A DNA stretch of 64,000 nt from Maylandia zebra (Eukaryota; Chordata; Actinopteri; Cichliformes; Cichlidae), in NCBI RefSeq assembly GCF_041146795.1, contig NC_135182.1, positions 3,434,501-3,498,500 on the forward strand. Reading direction: 5' to 3'. Positions within the stretch are counted from its first letter, which is position 1. The number at the start of each line of letters is the position of its first letter. The translations under genes were made by a program, and so were the position numbers. A model generated the notes under the pieces. That model worked only from the letters and a program-made list of their open reading frames with translations. It ran no database searches and was not told where the DNA came from. Of the stretch, positions 10,409-21,196 are shown piece by piece.

Positions 10409-10962
10409 TAAAAGCCTTCAGTTTTCAGGCCCCTCTTCTGTGGAACCAGCTTCCAGTTTGGATTCAGGAGACGGACACTATCTCTACTTTCAAGATTAGG
10501 CTTCAAACTTTCCTTTTTGCTAAAGCATATAGTTAGGGCTGGACCAGGTGACCCTGAATCCTCCCTTAGTTATGCTGCAATAGACGTAGGCTGCCGGGGG
10601 ATTCCCATGATGCATTGAGTTTTTCCTTTCCAGTCACCTTTCTCACTCACTATGTGTTAACAGACCTCTCTGCATTGAATTATATCTGTTATTAACCTCT
10701 GGCTCTCTTCCACAGCATGTCTTTTATCCTGTCTTCCTTCTCTCACCCCAACCGGTCGCAGCAGATGGCCGCCCCTCCCTGAGCCTGGTTCTGCCGGAGG
10801 TTTCTTCCTGTTAAAAGGGAGTTTTTCCTTCCCACTGTTGCCAAAGTGCTTGCTCATAGGGGGTCATATGATTGTTGGGTTTTTCTCTGTATCTATGAAG
10901 CGCCTTGAGGCGACTTATGTTGTGATTTGGCGCTATATAAATAAAATTGAATTGAATTGAAT
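10409..10962 (+). mobile_element. L2 LINE 3'-end fragment (copy 3)
   Basis: Starts at AGCCTTCAGTTTTCAGGCCC, the last part of the L2 ORF, and ends with the AAATTGAATTGAATTGAAT tail. It is very close to the matching part of copy 2. It joins the last tandem unit of the left arm directly. The MITE site of copy 1 is empty here. Confidence 0.9.
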
Positions 10963-11787
10963 GTTTCATTAGAGTGGGTGTGGCACACTTAATCAAAATG
11001 ATTTGCCAGTGGGACTGTTTGAGAAAAAAGCCTCATCGGGTGAGGGATTTCTACGTGCGATCAATGGCACAACTTGTCAAGTCCCAATCCTTGGAAGAAG
11101 CAAAGGTCCTAATACGTAGCATTGCTATTGTGGCATTAAGTGAGACAGAAGGCTGTGACAGTTTTGGAAACCCCATTATGTCAGAAGTGTCCAAATCAAA
11201 TCTGAAAAGAAAAATTGCAGATGAGACTATGTTTCTGATGATAAGGAAGAAGAAGACATTAGATTGGATCCATGCACAGAAATAAACACCGACTTAAGGC
11301 AGAGGGTGGCAGATATTTGTGAGGGGAGCAGGTGCCATGCTGAAGATCATGGTGATCGAGACAATATGCACTATCTACCTGAGCTCGTCCCACACCTAAT
11401 TAGATTGGGAGGATACCTACCACTCTGGACTGGAGAAATGGTTCCCCTATTTCAGAGCGAAAAACTCACTGCAACTTCAGCTAATGTTGAAGCAGAGTTC
11501 AAGAACATTAAACATGGTCTGTTCAAGCATGAAAATCTCCCTATAAGGATAGATAAATTCATTGCATGTCATCTTGGTTTTATTGAAGGGAACATGCGGA
11601 TCTGTTCTGCAAAACAAATACGAAAAGAAGCAGAGGTTGCCAGACAGGATGGTACAGTGAAGCGTCAGTATCCACACAAAGCCTTTGTGGAGTAGGAAGT
11701 GGATGATAACCCCTCTCAGGAGCCCAAAAGTGACACAGACATAGACATACAGGAAGGGCACGAAGTACTGCAGTGCGTTTCACGTTG
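10963..11787 (+). pseudogene. MULE-transposase-like gene fragment (part 1 of plus-strand gene)
   Basis: Two overlapping frames read as one decayed coding segment. The first holds RKKPHRVRDFYVRSMAQLVK and ALSETEGCDSFGNPIMSEV. After a 1-base frame change near 11235 the text continues SDDKEEEDIRLDPC, then HLIRLGGYLPLWTGEMVPLF, LTATSANVEAEFKNIKHGLF and LPIRIDKFIACHLGFIEGN. A TAG at 11693 interrupts it, but the same frame stays open to a TGA at about 11787 (EVDDNPSQEPKSDTDIDIQE), so the TAG looks like decay. From memory, the TASSAxVExEFxxxKH...LPxRxDxFI pattern occurs in MULE-type transposase-like proteins that also carry a C19-type peptidase-like tail. The metal-binding core of the transposase is not in this fragment. 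Parts 2 and 3 are at 14492 and 25377. The family call is moderate. Confidence 0.5.
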
Positions 11788-12379
11788 ATATCAGGCACCT
11801 CCTAAAAAGGGAAAAGAAAAGTTCATTTAACGCAAAGTTTTCAGGTGTCATTCTTTGGGGAGAATACATGTTTATGAAACTGCATGACATCAGACTCTAC
11901 CAAATTTTGGAGACTTTTCTTTTAAGATACAACCTTTCTGTCTCTTGTGACAGAGAGTCTGTTTCTTAATCATTTGACAAAAACCCTACACAGTATTTTA
12001 AAATAGTGTTCTCCAGATCAGAGCTGTAATCTATATAGAACATGGGGTTCAAAGCAAGGAAAAATTGTGTGTTTATCAGTGAAACCTTTAATTTGTGTTA
12101 ATTTTATCATTATCAATATATGAAATCTTCACCTTAAGGGACTTAATGAATGGTTTCTTCTAAAAATGAGAAATGATTGAGTCATTTCACATCATATGAA
12201 AATATTAATTTTTAATACAAATTTGGCCCTACAAAAATGGAAACTCAGTAACAAAGATGATGGAGATTCTCTAAACACGAGCGAATATCACAGTAAAATT
12301 GTTGATTGTGATTTACACATTGGATGTATCCTCAGTGATTTGGTACAATTATACAACATTTTATAAGAACTGAACAACT
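11788..12379. other. AT-rich non-coding interval
   Basis: No gene or clear repeat recognised between the transposase-like fragment and LINE copy 2. Probably intron of the plus-strand gene. Confidence 0.4.
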
Positions 12380-14065
12380 GATGAAACTAATTATAGGCCA
12401 ATCTCCAACCTTCCTTTCATATCAAAAATCCTTGAAAGAGTAGTTGTCAAACAGCTAACAGATCATCTGCAGAGGAATGGTTTATTTGAAGAGTTTCAGT
12501 CAGGTTTCAGAGCTCATCACAGCACAGAAACAGCTTTAGTGAAGGTTACAAATGATCTTCTTATGGCCTCTGACAGTGGACTCATCTCTGTGCTTGTCCT
12601 GCTAGACCTCAGTGCAGCATTCGATACTGTCGACCATAATATCCTATTAGAGCGATTAGAACATGCTGTAGGTATTACAGGTACCTACAGCAGGTGTTAC
12701 AAATATAGAAAAATGTTGTCGTAGTGAAATGCAAAGCACGAGCAGAGCAATTTCAGTTAGATTAAAGAGAATGAAACGTGTCTACTGCAGTGGTTTGTAT
12801 CATATCTATCTAATAGACTCCAGTTTGTTCATGTAAATGGAGAGTCCTCTTCACACACTGAGGTTAATTATGGAGTTCCACAGGGTTCAGTGCTAGGACC
12901 AATTCTGTTTACATTATACATGCTTCCCTTAGGCAGCATCATTAGAAGACATAGCATACATTTTCACTGCTATGCAGATGACACCCAGCTCTATCTGTCC
13001 AAGCCAGATAACACACACCAATTAGTTAAACTGCAGGAATGTCTTAAAGACATAAAGACCTGGATGGCCGCTAACTTTCTGCTTCTTAATTCAGATAAAA
13101 CTGAGGTTATTGTACTCGGCCCTGAAAAGCCTAGAAATATGGTATCTAACCAGATTCTTACTCTGGATGGCATTACCTTGGCCTCCAGTAATGCTGTGAG
13201 GAACCTTGGAGTAATTTTTGACCAGGACATGTCCTTCAATGCACATATTAAACAAATATGTAATTCTGCGTTCTTCCATTTGCGCAATATCTCTAAAATT
13301 AGAAATATCCTGTCTCAGAGTGACGCTGAGAAACTAGTTCACGCATTTATTACTTCCAGGCTGGACTACTGTAATTCATTATTATCAGGATGTCCAAAAA
13401 ACTCACTGAAAAGCCTTCAGCTAATCCAAAATGCTGCAGCAAGAGTACTGACAGGGACTAGAAAGAGAGAGCATATTTCTCCTGTTTTGGCTTCCCTTCA
13501 TTGGCTTCCTGTTAAATCCAGAATTGAATTCAAACTCCTGCTCCTCACATACAAGGTCTTAAATAATCAGGCCCCATCTTATCTTAATGACCTTGTAGTA
13601 CCATATCACCCTATTAGAGCACTTCGCTCTCGCTCTGCAGGCCTACTTGTTGTTCCTAGAGTATTTAAAAGTAGAATGTGAGGGAGAGCCTTCAGTTTTC
13701 AGGCCCCTCTTCTGTGGAACCAGCTTCCAGTTTGGATTCAGGAGACAGACACTATCTCTACTTTCAAGATTAGGCTTCAAACTTTCCTTTTTGCTAAAGC
13801 ATATAGTTAGGGCTGGACCAGGTGACCCTGAATCCTCCCTTAGTTATGCTGCAATAGACATAGGCTGCCGGGGGATTCCCATGATGCATTGAGTTTTTCC
13901 TTTCCAGTCACCTTTCTCACTCACTATGTATTAACAGACCTCTCTGCATTGAATCATATCTGTTGTTAACCTCTGTCTCTCTTCCACAGCATGTCTTTAT
14001 CCTGTCTTCCTTCTCTCACCCCAACCGGTCGCAGCAGATGGCCGCCCCTCCCTGAGCCCTGTTCT
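12380..14065 (+). mobile_element. L2/Maui-like LINE, copy 2 (truncated at both ends)
   Basis: Begins in the RT fingers ([30 protein letters not shown]) and ends abruptly in the 3' UTR at about 14065 (after GCCGCCCCTCCCTGAGCC), without the ATTGAATT tail. The endonuclease half is missing. A ~100-bp foreign insertion at about 12684-12783 splits the RT frame. It lies between parts 1 and 2 of the plus-strand MULE-like gene. Confidence 0.9.
12540..13681 (+). pseudogene. L2 reverse transcriptase, split by an insertion
   Basis: The first half ([20 protein letters not shown], then [14 protein letters not shown]) carries the first catalytic Asp of RT. After a ~100-bp insertion (12684-12783) the frame resumes with [20 protein letters not shown], an intact YADD box ([11 protein letters not shown]), [31 protein letters not shown] and [19 protein letters not shown]. 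This copy is better preserved than copy 1 and shows what copy 1 has lost. It is not functional because of the insertion and truncations. Confidence 0.88.
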
Positions 14066-14491
14066 GTGCTTTTTAACACAACAGCGCATTCGAAATCGAA
14101 GTTCTTGCCTGCAACATATTAATATACTTGCTTTTTTACGGAAAAAATAAACATAACGAAGGTTCCGTTTTACTTACAAGTTTCTCCAAATGTGCTCTCC
14201 AGTCGCTCGAGAAGGGCAGCCATATTGAACAGAATTTTCTGTCAACATCGTTCAGGTTAGAGAGGAAACGTCATGACGTAGTTGACATACACATGCGGAG
14301 CTCGGAAAAAAAACATTTACTCAAAAATCATAATTAAGAAAGCAGTATTTACTCTTAACTTCTAAGCCATGTACAATTATAACTGTTTGAATTGTTAACA
14401 GAACAAAAGTTTTAAGTTGTTTCAACTTTGAGGAATTTCAATTGTTATATCCACAAACTTTATAAGTCAGGTAGACTGTTGGGGTTTACAG
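14066..14491. other. Non-coding interval
   Basis: No gene recognised. It ends with a GTTTACAG splice-acceptor-like sequence before the next exon. Confidence 0.4.
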
Positions 14492-15116
14492 TGCAGTAAA
14501 ACTTGGCAAAGGACAATACTGTGTCATGAACACCTGTGCCTTTGATGCCTTCTGTCAAAGTCTGTGCTGCGTTTACTGTGACAGTCGTACTGCTCAAAAC
14601 ATGTTGAATAGTTCAGAGGAGAACAAAGTATTCCAGCTTGTGAAATCCCTTGCTTCAAAGGGTGTCACTCAACATGCCTATTCATTGAGGGCAGAGGTGC
14701 TGAGCTCAATATTCTGCCCTGTTCAGTTGAAGACTGGTGTTCATCGTGTTGATGCACAGTGCCATGTGTCCACAGTAATTCAAAAAACAATGACGGAAAA
14801 TCCAAGTGTTCACTTCAAAAGACAGTGTTCCTCCCAGTACTGCAAACTTTACACACCAAACACAAGGCAAATACCTTTTGTTTCCATTGATCTGTCAGTC
14901 CTCTCAGCTTCTGGCATAGCTCACCTTCAGTCTGCTGTTGAACAAGGGCTCAACCTTCCAGCATCGCCATGCCTAAGACCAATCGAAAGTCCTGATGCAT
15001 CTCCAACAGCATTTAAAACAGATTCATCAGGAAAGCAACTTTGCACAGGGACTGTTTGTCACAGTTTCACCCTGAGAGAGCTTGTATGGATTGTGTTAAT
15101 GGAAAATTGTATTTAG
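14492..15116 (+). pseudogene. C19-peptidase-like Cys-box exon (part 2 of plus-strand gene)
   Basis: Open from an acceptor-like TTTACAG at 14485-14491 to TAG at 15114. The key motif is NTCAFDAFCQSL at about residues 14-25 of the exon, which resembles the catalytic Cys box (N-x-C-x-x-x-x) of ubiquitin-specific-protease folds. A later CKLYTPNTRQIPFVSIDLS stretch with paired Cys (FKRQCSSQYC) fits the fingers region. The matching His box is on the terminal exon at 25377. Together with part 1 this suggests a MULE-like protein with a C19-like C-terminal domain. The last residues before the stop may be read-through of a missed splice donor. No intact full gene can be assembled. Confidence 0.5.
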
Positions 15117-15472
15117 TAGTCAGTATAATCTTTTAGTGATATAAGTTTGCATATGGTAGAATACTGCATGTAGTTATTTGTATTAGGAAATATTCAACCA
15201 TGTATACTTAGAGGCATATAATTAATTGTGTGTGATCTTTAACAGGCTGCAAAGGCTTGGTGTGTATTCCACACTAGAATGCACACCCACATCCTGGGAG
15301 CACGAGAGAGGTCATACCTTCTCTTATTGTTTTATGGTAGGATTAACGTAGTTACATCTGTTTTAGTCTAAGTGCTTTAACTGCTTGACTTCCTCACCAA
15401 TGTTATCTAGGGTGAGGGAGGTCTACCCTCTTCCTGACCAAGGATCTGCCTTTTATGACCCTTTGATCAGCA

Positions 15473-15523
<51 letters not shown>

Positions 15524-16252
15524 TACGGGTCTATGTGGTATGGAGGGACTATCCTACGTCAATCCGCCCGGTGGTGGTTTAAGTGGACTACCCTTTTCAA
15601 TGGACTTAGAGCCAAGGGAGCGAGGTTAAAGTGTTCGAAAAAATCTGAAAAAAATTTGGGTCACTTCAGACCTCATACACTCCCTATAGAAGTCTAGATA
15701 CACTGATACACACCAACCAGACTCTATTGTGTTTTCTGGAGACATTGTCCACTTGACAACAATGTGTTTTATGAGGTCCAAAAAAAACAATATTGGGTCT
15801 TTAAAGGGACAATGATGTAATATTTAAATAGCTCATCATTACCATGAATACACATCTGACAGGACACAGGATTACTGGAACATCATTTTATTAGTGTTCT
15901 TGGATCTGAACATTAATTTTAACCATAAATAAAAAAAGAAATCTATGGACAAAAATGCCCACGCTTCCCACAGAAATATAAAAATATAGAAAACAGAAAA
16001 ATTAAAAACATTTAAAATGAATTTTAATAGTTTAAAGGTAAATATTAAGGGGAGAAAATATGCATTTATAATTTTTTATTTTAAATATAACCCGTCAAAA
16101 AAAACCCTAAATAAATTAAATGTAAAAATTATGAAATACAAACTGCTTCTGTATTTAACAAGAACTTTTTTTTTCTTTAAACAGAACATCAGTGTTAACA
16201 ACAATTGGCAATCTGACCAAGATGTAAAACCACATCTGGCTAAACAGTTATT
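15117..16252. other. Non-coding interval, AT-rich
   Basis: No gene recognised. It contains (AC)n at 15475-15514 and a run of A/T-rich DNA at 15880-16250. It separates the plus-strand exon from the 3' end of the minus-strand gene. Confidence 0.5.
15475..15514. repeat. (AC)n microsatellite
   Basis: About 20 dinucleotide units. Confidence 0.97.
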
Positions 16253-16500
16253 TTAATTCATTTTTTTCTGCCTTTTTGCAGTTAATCCTCTGTTTCTTAC
16301 AAAATCTCTTATGTTTTGAACTGTTCTTCCTGCCAACACCGGATCTTCTACCAATTTGCAATGACTGCATTCATTTTTGGTGGCTAGTTTCCCTTCGTTT
16401 ATGTGGTCTTTAAAATGCCTCATCACTGCAGCAACCTCAGCCTTGGACCACATGTTTTTGGGAGCTCTTCGGGAATTGTGGGATTGAGCAGCATTTTTCT
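16253..16500 (-). CDS. Terminal exon, conserved C-terminal domain
   Basis: From acceptor ATCTTCCAG to TAA at 16253: RRAPKNMWSKAEVAAVMRHF, then GKLATKNECSHCKLVEDPVL, then RTVQNIRDFVRNRGL. The W-S-x-x-E-V-A-A-V start looks like a Myb/SANT-type or helix-turn-helix DNA-binding helix. I recall this same ending from predicted fish proteins that have the YR-like domain. Phase 1 entry agrees with acidic exon B. The first ~67 bp of the open frame upstream of 16500 (poly-T/hydrophobic) are intron. Confidence 0.7.
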
Positions 16501-16846
16501 CTGGAAGATATATAAAGTAGTAGTAGTTAAAACAAACAAAAAACCAAACAAAAAAAACAAAAAACATTTGCTTGTTAAAAGAATGGATGCTACCCTGTAC
16601 TAACTTCTGAAATGTGTTGCTACCATCAATATCAAAACGAGCTAAAATTCTCTTTGAAAATTTATCAAATTTCTAAAATGAGACAACATTTAGTGTTCCG
16701 CTGTGAATAAAAGACTGAATAAAAAGTTGAATAAAAGTCTCTTGATGCATGCTCAATCATCCAGGTAAGTAAACGTTGATTCTGTTAATCTGGACGTAGC
16801 GTTTTCAGTTGGAGAAACATTTTGTCACTCATCCAAGTGACTTTTT

Positions 16847-16893
16847 GCCACCACTCTGCAGTTTGCCATATGTTGCAAAGTGATGAAACAATA
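16847..16893. repeat. 47-bp intronic direct repeat, copy 1
   Basis: GCCACCACTCTGCAGTTTGC ... AAGTGATGAAACAATA. Repeated at 17360-17406 with one mismatch. Confidence 0.9.
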
Positions 16894-16924
16894 ATAAGCT
16901 TAGAGAACCAACTGCACCCCTTAC

Positions 16925-16978
16925 CTTCAGAGGGAGCAGCAGTCTCACTTGCTGCAGGCATTGTGAGTGGTCCTTCAT
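16925..16978 (-). CDS. Acidic exon B
   Basis: A 54-bp phase 1-1 exon: DEGPLTMPAASETAAPSE. Acceptor AATCAGCAG, donor GTAAGGGG. It shares DE...LTM...A/SE with exon A, and the flanking introns carry a 47-bp direct repeat, so the two probably arose by a local duplication. Confidence 0.55.
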
Positions 16979-17059
16979 CTGCTGATTACACAATTTGATT
17001 AAGTTTTAATATTTGTAACAAACATTTTATCCACAGAAACCAAGCTAGTGGTAACTTAC

Positions 17060-17218
17060 CACAATCTACAGTGTCTTGGAGCTGCGCTGTGTTTGTGGAA
17101 TCAGCTACTGCATGTACAGGCTCACTGGTGCCACACGCCGACATTGTGAGTGCTGTGTCATCATCATCTGATTCACTCTCACTGTCCTTTGTTTCAGCAT
17201 CACTTAATGCAATTTCAT
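17060..17218 (-). CDS. Acidic exon A
   Basis: A 159-bp phase 1-1 exon: DEIALSDAETKDSESESDDD, then TALTMSACGTSEPVHAVADS. Acceptor TTTCTCAG, donor GTAAGTTA. Low-complexity acidic linker. Possibly a duplicate of acidic exon B. Confidence 0.6.
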
Positions 17219-17359
17219 CTGAGAAATTGTGGGGGGGGGGGAAACAAAACAAAAAAAACAAACAAACACAACCCCCCCAAAAACCTCACATTAACAACGA
17301 GATATGACAAAATACAGAACAAATACTGGAAATTATAGTATATAGTTTTACTATTTAAG

Positions 17360-17406
17360 GCCACCACTCTGCAGTTTGCCAAATGTTGCAAAGTGATGAA
17401 ACAATA
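17360..17406. repeat. 47-bp intronic direct repeat, copy 2
   Basis: See copy 1. The start-to-start distance is 513 bp and the interval spans acidic exons A and B. Confidence 0.9.
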
Positions 17407-17527
17407 GACTTCAAGAACCTTAAATCATGGACATTTAACAGAATGGTCTGTGCTTTTAGGTTTTAATTCTGTTGATAAAGCATAATATTCAACTACTGCC
17501 CTAATATTTGCTCCTTTCAATACAAAC

Positions 17528-19290
17528 CTTCTATTTTGATCTCATCCAGTGATTTCCCCTGGATCTGGGAAAGATGTCCTTTTTCCAGTGTTAAAAGCAG
17601 TTTGGAAATCTTGGCCAGCTGTGTTGTGGGAACTGGTAATCTGTAGAATTCGCGGTGAACGCGGATATCATGACCCAGGAAATCTGCAACCTGATCAAGT
17701 TCGTTGTTTTTCAAATTAAGGACTTGTGAGAGTGTGGCAACATGTTTTCTGAGCTGTGTCGATCTTAGATACTCAGGCTGCTTTGCTCCACACTGGTGTG
17801 CATGAACACGCAAGGAGTCCATTCCTCTGTAATGACTCATTGATCGGGGTCTTGCAAAGAGGTAGATATTAGTGGCACAAATACCACAGTCAGGCCTCCT
17901 ACTAACCAGTAGTGACAGAGCATCCAGCATGCTTGGTGTTAGCAGAACTGGAACATTTCTGTCCCTTTTTCCCATTATTTCTATTCTACAGAAATAGTTA
18001 CAGAGTCTCTGTTCCATTTCTGAGAGCCCCATGAATCCGAACATCTTCTGTAAAGGGCAATGTTGATGGCTTGTTAAACTTTGCCTCACTCAATGTGTTC
18101 AAGGCACGGTGAGACACCATCTCGGACCATTTGGAGACATACAACTTCTTGAACGCATCAGTGGACTTGATTAGGGCTTCATCCTCTGTCATGAGGGCAC
18201 GACAATGGATAATGTCAGACATTTTATGCAGTGTATGTCCCAGTTTCAGCGCAAGGCTTGGAGTTTTGTATGACAGTGTCTCTTCATCAAAACCTGAAAC
18301 TTTCTTTACTGCTTGCACAACTCTCTGGAAATTAGCAGGCTTAATAGCTTCTTCCATGTTATGCACTGAGAATTCTGTGCGCAGACACAACAACAAACGT
18401 CCCGCTTCACGAAGCTTCTGTCGTATATAATCATACTTTGTAGGGTCTTGTCCATGTTTATTGTAGAGGGACTGGGCAAACTGAATAACAGTAAAGTCAT
18501 TTCGCACAGCTGAGGCAATCTCATCTTGTTTCATAACAGCAAGAACCTTCCAGACTCCACTTGACACCTGCGGATAACACTGAGACTCCAGAGTTAAAGC
18601 CAGGCCGAGTACTTTGGTTCTTCCAGGTTCTTTATCCGTGTCATCTTTTGGTTTGTTCGGACATCTGCGGACATGTCTCCAAAGATCCTTGCGAACATAC
18701 ATCCCTTGACAATAAAAGCAATGAGCGAACTTTCCCTCTACTGCTTTAATCTTGGGTCTTCTCTTCACTTTCAGTGGTCCCACTCCACCATGCAAAACTG
18801 CAGCATTATGCTTAAAATTTCCCTTATTTCTCAATTTCTCTAACAGACTTTTACGCTCGTTTGAGTCTCTAGGCAGGGAAAATGCATGCACAACATCAGG
18901 AGCCGTTTTGTGGGTTTTCAGGTGGCGGGAAATTTTAGCTTGTGGTTTGCCACAAAAATAGCAGTAATTTCTTTTACTTAAAGTCATTTTTTCTGATTCA
19001 GTTTCGCAAAGCTCATTTTTATCTTGTGGCTTGTCCTTTGTCAAGTTGTGGATTAAATTCATTGAATCTGATTGTTCATGCGCTTTGGAGATGTCATTTT
19101 GGCATAGCAGACCTTTTGATGTGCTTGGCAATAATGAGATGTCTTCATCTGAATCTTCATCATATGACTCTGAATCTGGCACATATTCTTCTTCTGATAT
19201 GCTGTGGTTGCCATCATCATCGCTTGATATTTGATCCAGAACTGAATGTGGCAATCCATCCTCCCCTGAATATTCAGAAATTTCTTCTTT
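17528..19290 (-). pseudogene. Large exon: acidic region, C2H2-like fingers, YR-like domain (frameshifted)
   Basis: The exon opens at TTCCAG (19291) with KEEISEYSGEDG and an Asp/Glu/Ser-rich stretch. Two Cys/His motifs follow: YCYFCGKPQAKISRHLKTH and HCFYCQGMYVRKDLWRHVRR. An alpha-helical core comes next (LGLALTLESQ ... YDYIRQKLREAGRLLLCLRT). The frame stops at 17998 after TLPFTEDVRIHGALRNGTET, but the adjoining frame continues with LSEMEQRLCNYFCRIEIMG, NVPVLLTPSMLDAL, PDCGICATNIYLFARP, STQLRKHVATLSQ and FLGHDIRVHREFYRLP. The last two carry the R-x-H, G-H and Tyr signature of tyrosine recombinases (Crypton/phage-integrase-like fold). Compared with related fish proteins as I remember them, the stretch with the first catalytic Arg is missing at the frame change, so a deletion is likely. 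Confidence 0.7.
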
Positions 19291-19392
19291 CTGGAATGTA
19301 AGAACAAAAGTTATTTTAATTGATCAATACTTTAGACAGGTAAAAAATAAACTGAAAAACAAAGTCAAGCCAAATATGAATGGGATACACAC

Positions 19393-19454
19393 CTGTGTTG
19401 ACTGGTGGCAATTCTGATTTGCCAATTTTGTAAGGCAAGATTTGTGCCAGACCC
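19393..19454 (-). CDS. Cys/His module, second exon
   Basis: A 62-bp exon (VWHKSCLTKLANQNCHQSTQ) between TTTGTTTAG and GTGTGTAT. It supplies H, C, C and H that could pair with the Cys residues of the preceding exon. Phases fit both neighbours. Confidence 0.6.
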
Positions 19455-19556
19455 CTAAACAAACTGAAACACATTTTGATAGACTTAATTTAGCTTTGCA
19501 GTTCTATTTAAGTGAAGTAGTTTTTTGTCAAAGCATTGCAGTAATGTCAAATGCTG

Positions 19557-19573
19557 AAAAAAAAAAAAAAAAA
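19557..19573. repeat. poly(A) tract
   Basis: 17 A residues in an intron of the minus-strand gene. Confidence 0.9.
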
Positions 19574-19628
19574 CCAAACTGTTCACACTTAAGGATATTT
19601 TAATGACTACACATACACTGCTAATCCA

Positions 19629-19661
19629 CCCCCCCCCCCCCCCCCCCCCCCCCAAAAAAAA
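19629..19661. repeat. poly(C)-poly(A) tract
   Basis: About 25 C then 8 A, directly at the broken end of the Tc1 copy. Possibly a sequencing or assembly weak point. Confidence 0.9.
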
Positions 19662-20940
19662 GGACATCCCAGATGTGAATGAAGGAATTATTCTTATTAA
19701 ATACTTTGTTCTTTAGGTAGTTGAATGGCATGAAAGTGTGTAGTTGAATGTGTGTGGCCTCCAGATGCCTGTATGACTTCCCTACAATGCCTGGGCATGC
19801 ACGGGATGAGGTGGCGGATGGTCTCCTGAAGGATCTCCTCCAAGACCTGGACTAAAGCATCTGCCAACCCCTGGACAGTTTGTGGTGGATGGAGTGAGAC
19901 ATGATTTAGGTCTGGGGAACAGGCGGGCCAGTCCATAGCATCAATGCCTTTGTCATGGAGGAACTGCTGACATACTCCAGCCACATGAGGTCCAGTGTCG
20001 TCTCGCATTAGGTGGACCCCAGGGTCAAACGCACCAGCATGTGGTCTCACAAAGGGTCCGAGGACCTCATCTTGTTACCCAATGACAGTCAGGCTCTCTG
20101 GCAGGTACAGAAATGCCACCCCTCACCATTACTGACCCACTGCCAATATGATCATGCTGGAGGATGTTGCAGGCAGCAGAACGTTCCCCACGGCATCTCC
20201 AGACTGTCACGTGCTCAGTTTGAACCTCCTTTCAGCTGTGAGGAGCATAGGGTGCCCGTGCCGAAGTTGCCAAACTTTGTGTTTTCTGGCAAATGCCAAG
20301 CATCCTGCATGGTGTTGGGCTGCAAGCTCAATCCCCACCTGTGGACGCTGGACCCTCAAGCCACCCTCATGAAGTCAGTTTCTGACCATTTGAGCAGACA
20401 GATGCACATTTGTGGCCTGTTTGAGGTCATTTTGCAGGGCTCCTCTTGTTCCTCCTTGCACAAAGGTGGAGGTAGCGGTCCTGCTGCTGGGTTGTTGCCC
20501 TCCTATGGCCTACTCCACATCCAGGTAGCACCTCCATGCTCTGGACACTACACTAACAGACACAGCAAACCTTCTTGCCACAGCTCACATTGATGTGCTA
20601 CACTAGATGAGCTGCACTACCTGAGCCACTTGTGTGGGTTGTAGACCGTCTCATGCTACCACTAAAATGAAATCACCGCCAGCATTCAAAAGTGACCATA
20701 ACATCAGCCAGAAAGCATAGGTGCTGAGAAGTGGTCTGTGGTCACCACCTGCAGAACCAGTCCTTTATTATGGTGAATTGACTATAATTTCCACTTGTTG
20801 TCTACTCTATTTGCAAAACAGCATGTGAAACTGGTTGTCAGTGTTACTTCCTAAGTGAACAGTTTGATTTCACAGAAGTGTGTTCTGACTTGGAGTAACA
20901 TCGCATTGTTTAAGTGTTCCCTTTATTATTTTGAGCAGTT
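19662..20940 (-). mobile_element. Tc1/mariner element, decayed
   Basis: The minus-strand end TGCTCAAAATAATAAAGGG abuts TA at 20941-20942, as in Tc1 elements. Coding remnants on the minus strand are DTGPHVAGVCQQFL (second catalytic Asp region), IDAMDWPACSPDLN, PPQTVQGLADALVQVLEEIL and IRHLIPCMPRHCREVIQASG. The usual stretch between SPDLN and PPQTVQ is deleted. The other inverted repeat is gone, replaced by a C-homopolymer at 19629-19653. It matches the Tc1-like family I recall as widespread in fishes and lampreys. The plus-strand open frames across it are shadows. Confidence 0.85.
19697..20050 (-). pseudogene. Tc1 transposase C-terminal remnant
   Basis: About 117 residues with the D-D-E region partly kept: N/D-T-G-P-H-V-A and W-P-A-C-S-P-D-L-N are present, while the segment with the final catalytic acidic residue is missing by deletion. 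The N-terminal half (20050-20700) is scrambled by indels. Confidence 0.8.
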
Positions 20941-21147
20941 TATGTTATGGAATGGGGAATTGAGGACAATCCCAAGTATACCATTTTTACAAGGTCCTGC
21001 ACCAATGAGGTAATACTACATTTCTTTAATTAGACGTGACCACCTATTAATTAAAAAGGGAGCAGTGTTCATTTCAGCTAGTCTTAACTTGTTGAACTCT
21101 ATTAATGCTTTTTACTATACACTGTACCTATTCACTAAATGTCTCAC

Positions 21148-21196
21148 CTTTGCACTTATAGCCAAGCCACTTGAGGGAGGAAACCGGTCCCACACA
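21148..21196 (-). CDS. Cys/His module, first exon
   Basis: A 49-bp exon (CVGPVSSLKWLGYKCK) between TGCATTCAG and GTGAGAC. The C...C spacing continues on the next exon as H..C...C-H, suggesting a small zinc-binding module. Phase 0 in, phase 1 out. Confidence 0.55.

Noticed and set aside
8534..10499. Cys-rich secreted-peptide-like frames (CYVCAGLCC repeats)
   Set aside because: They arise from the tandem modules of the inverted-repeat arm and lack a signal peptide or stable frame.
20012..20593. 193-codon plus-strand frame
   Set aside because: Antisense shadow of the decayed Tc1 transposase.
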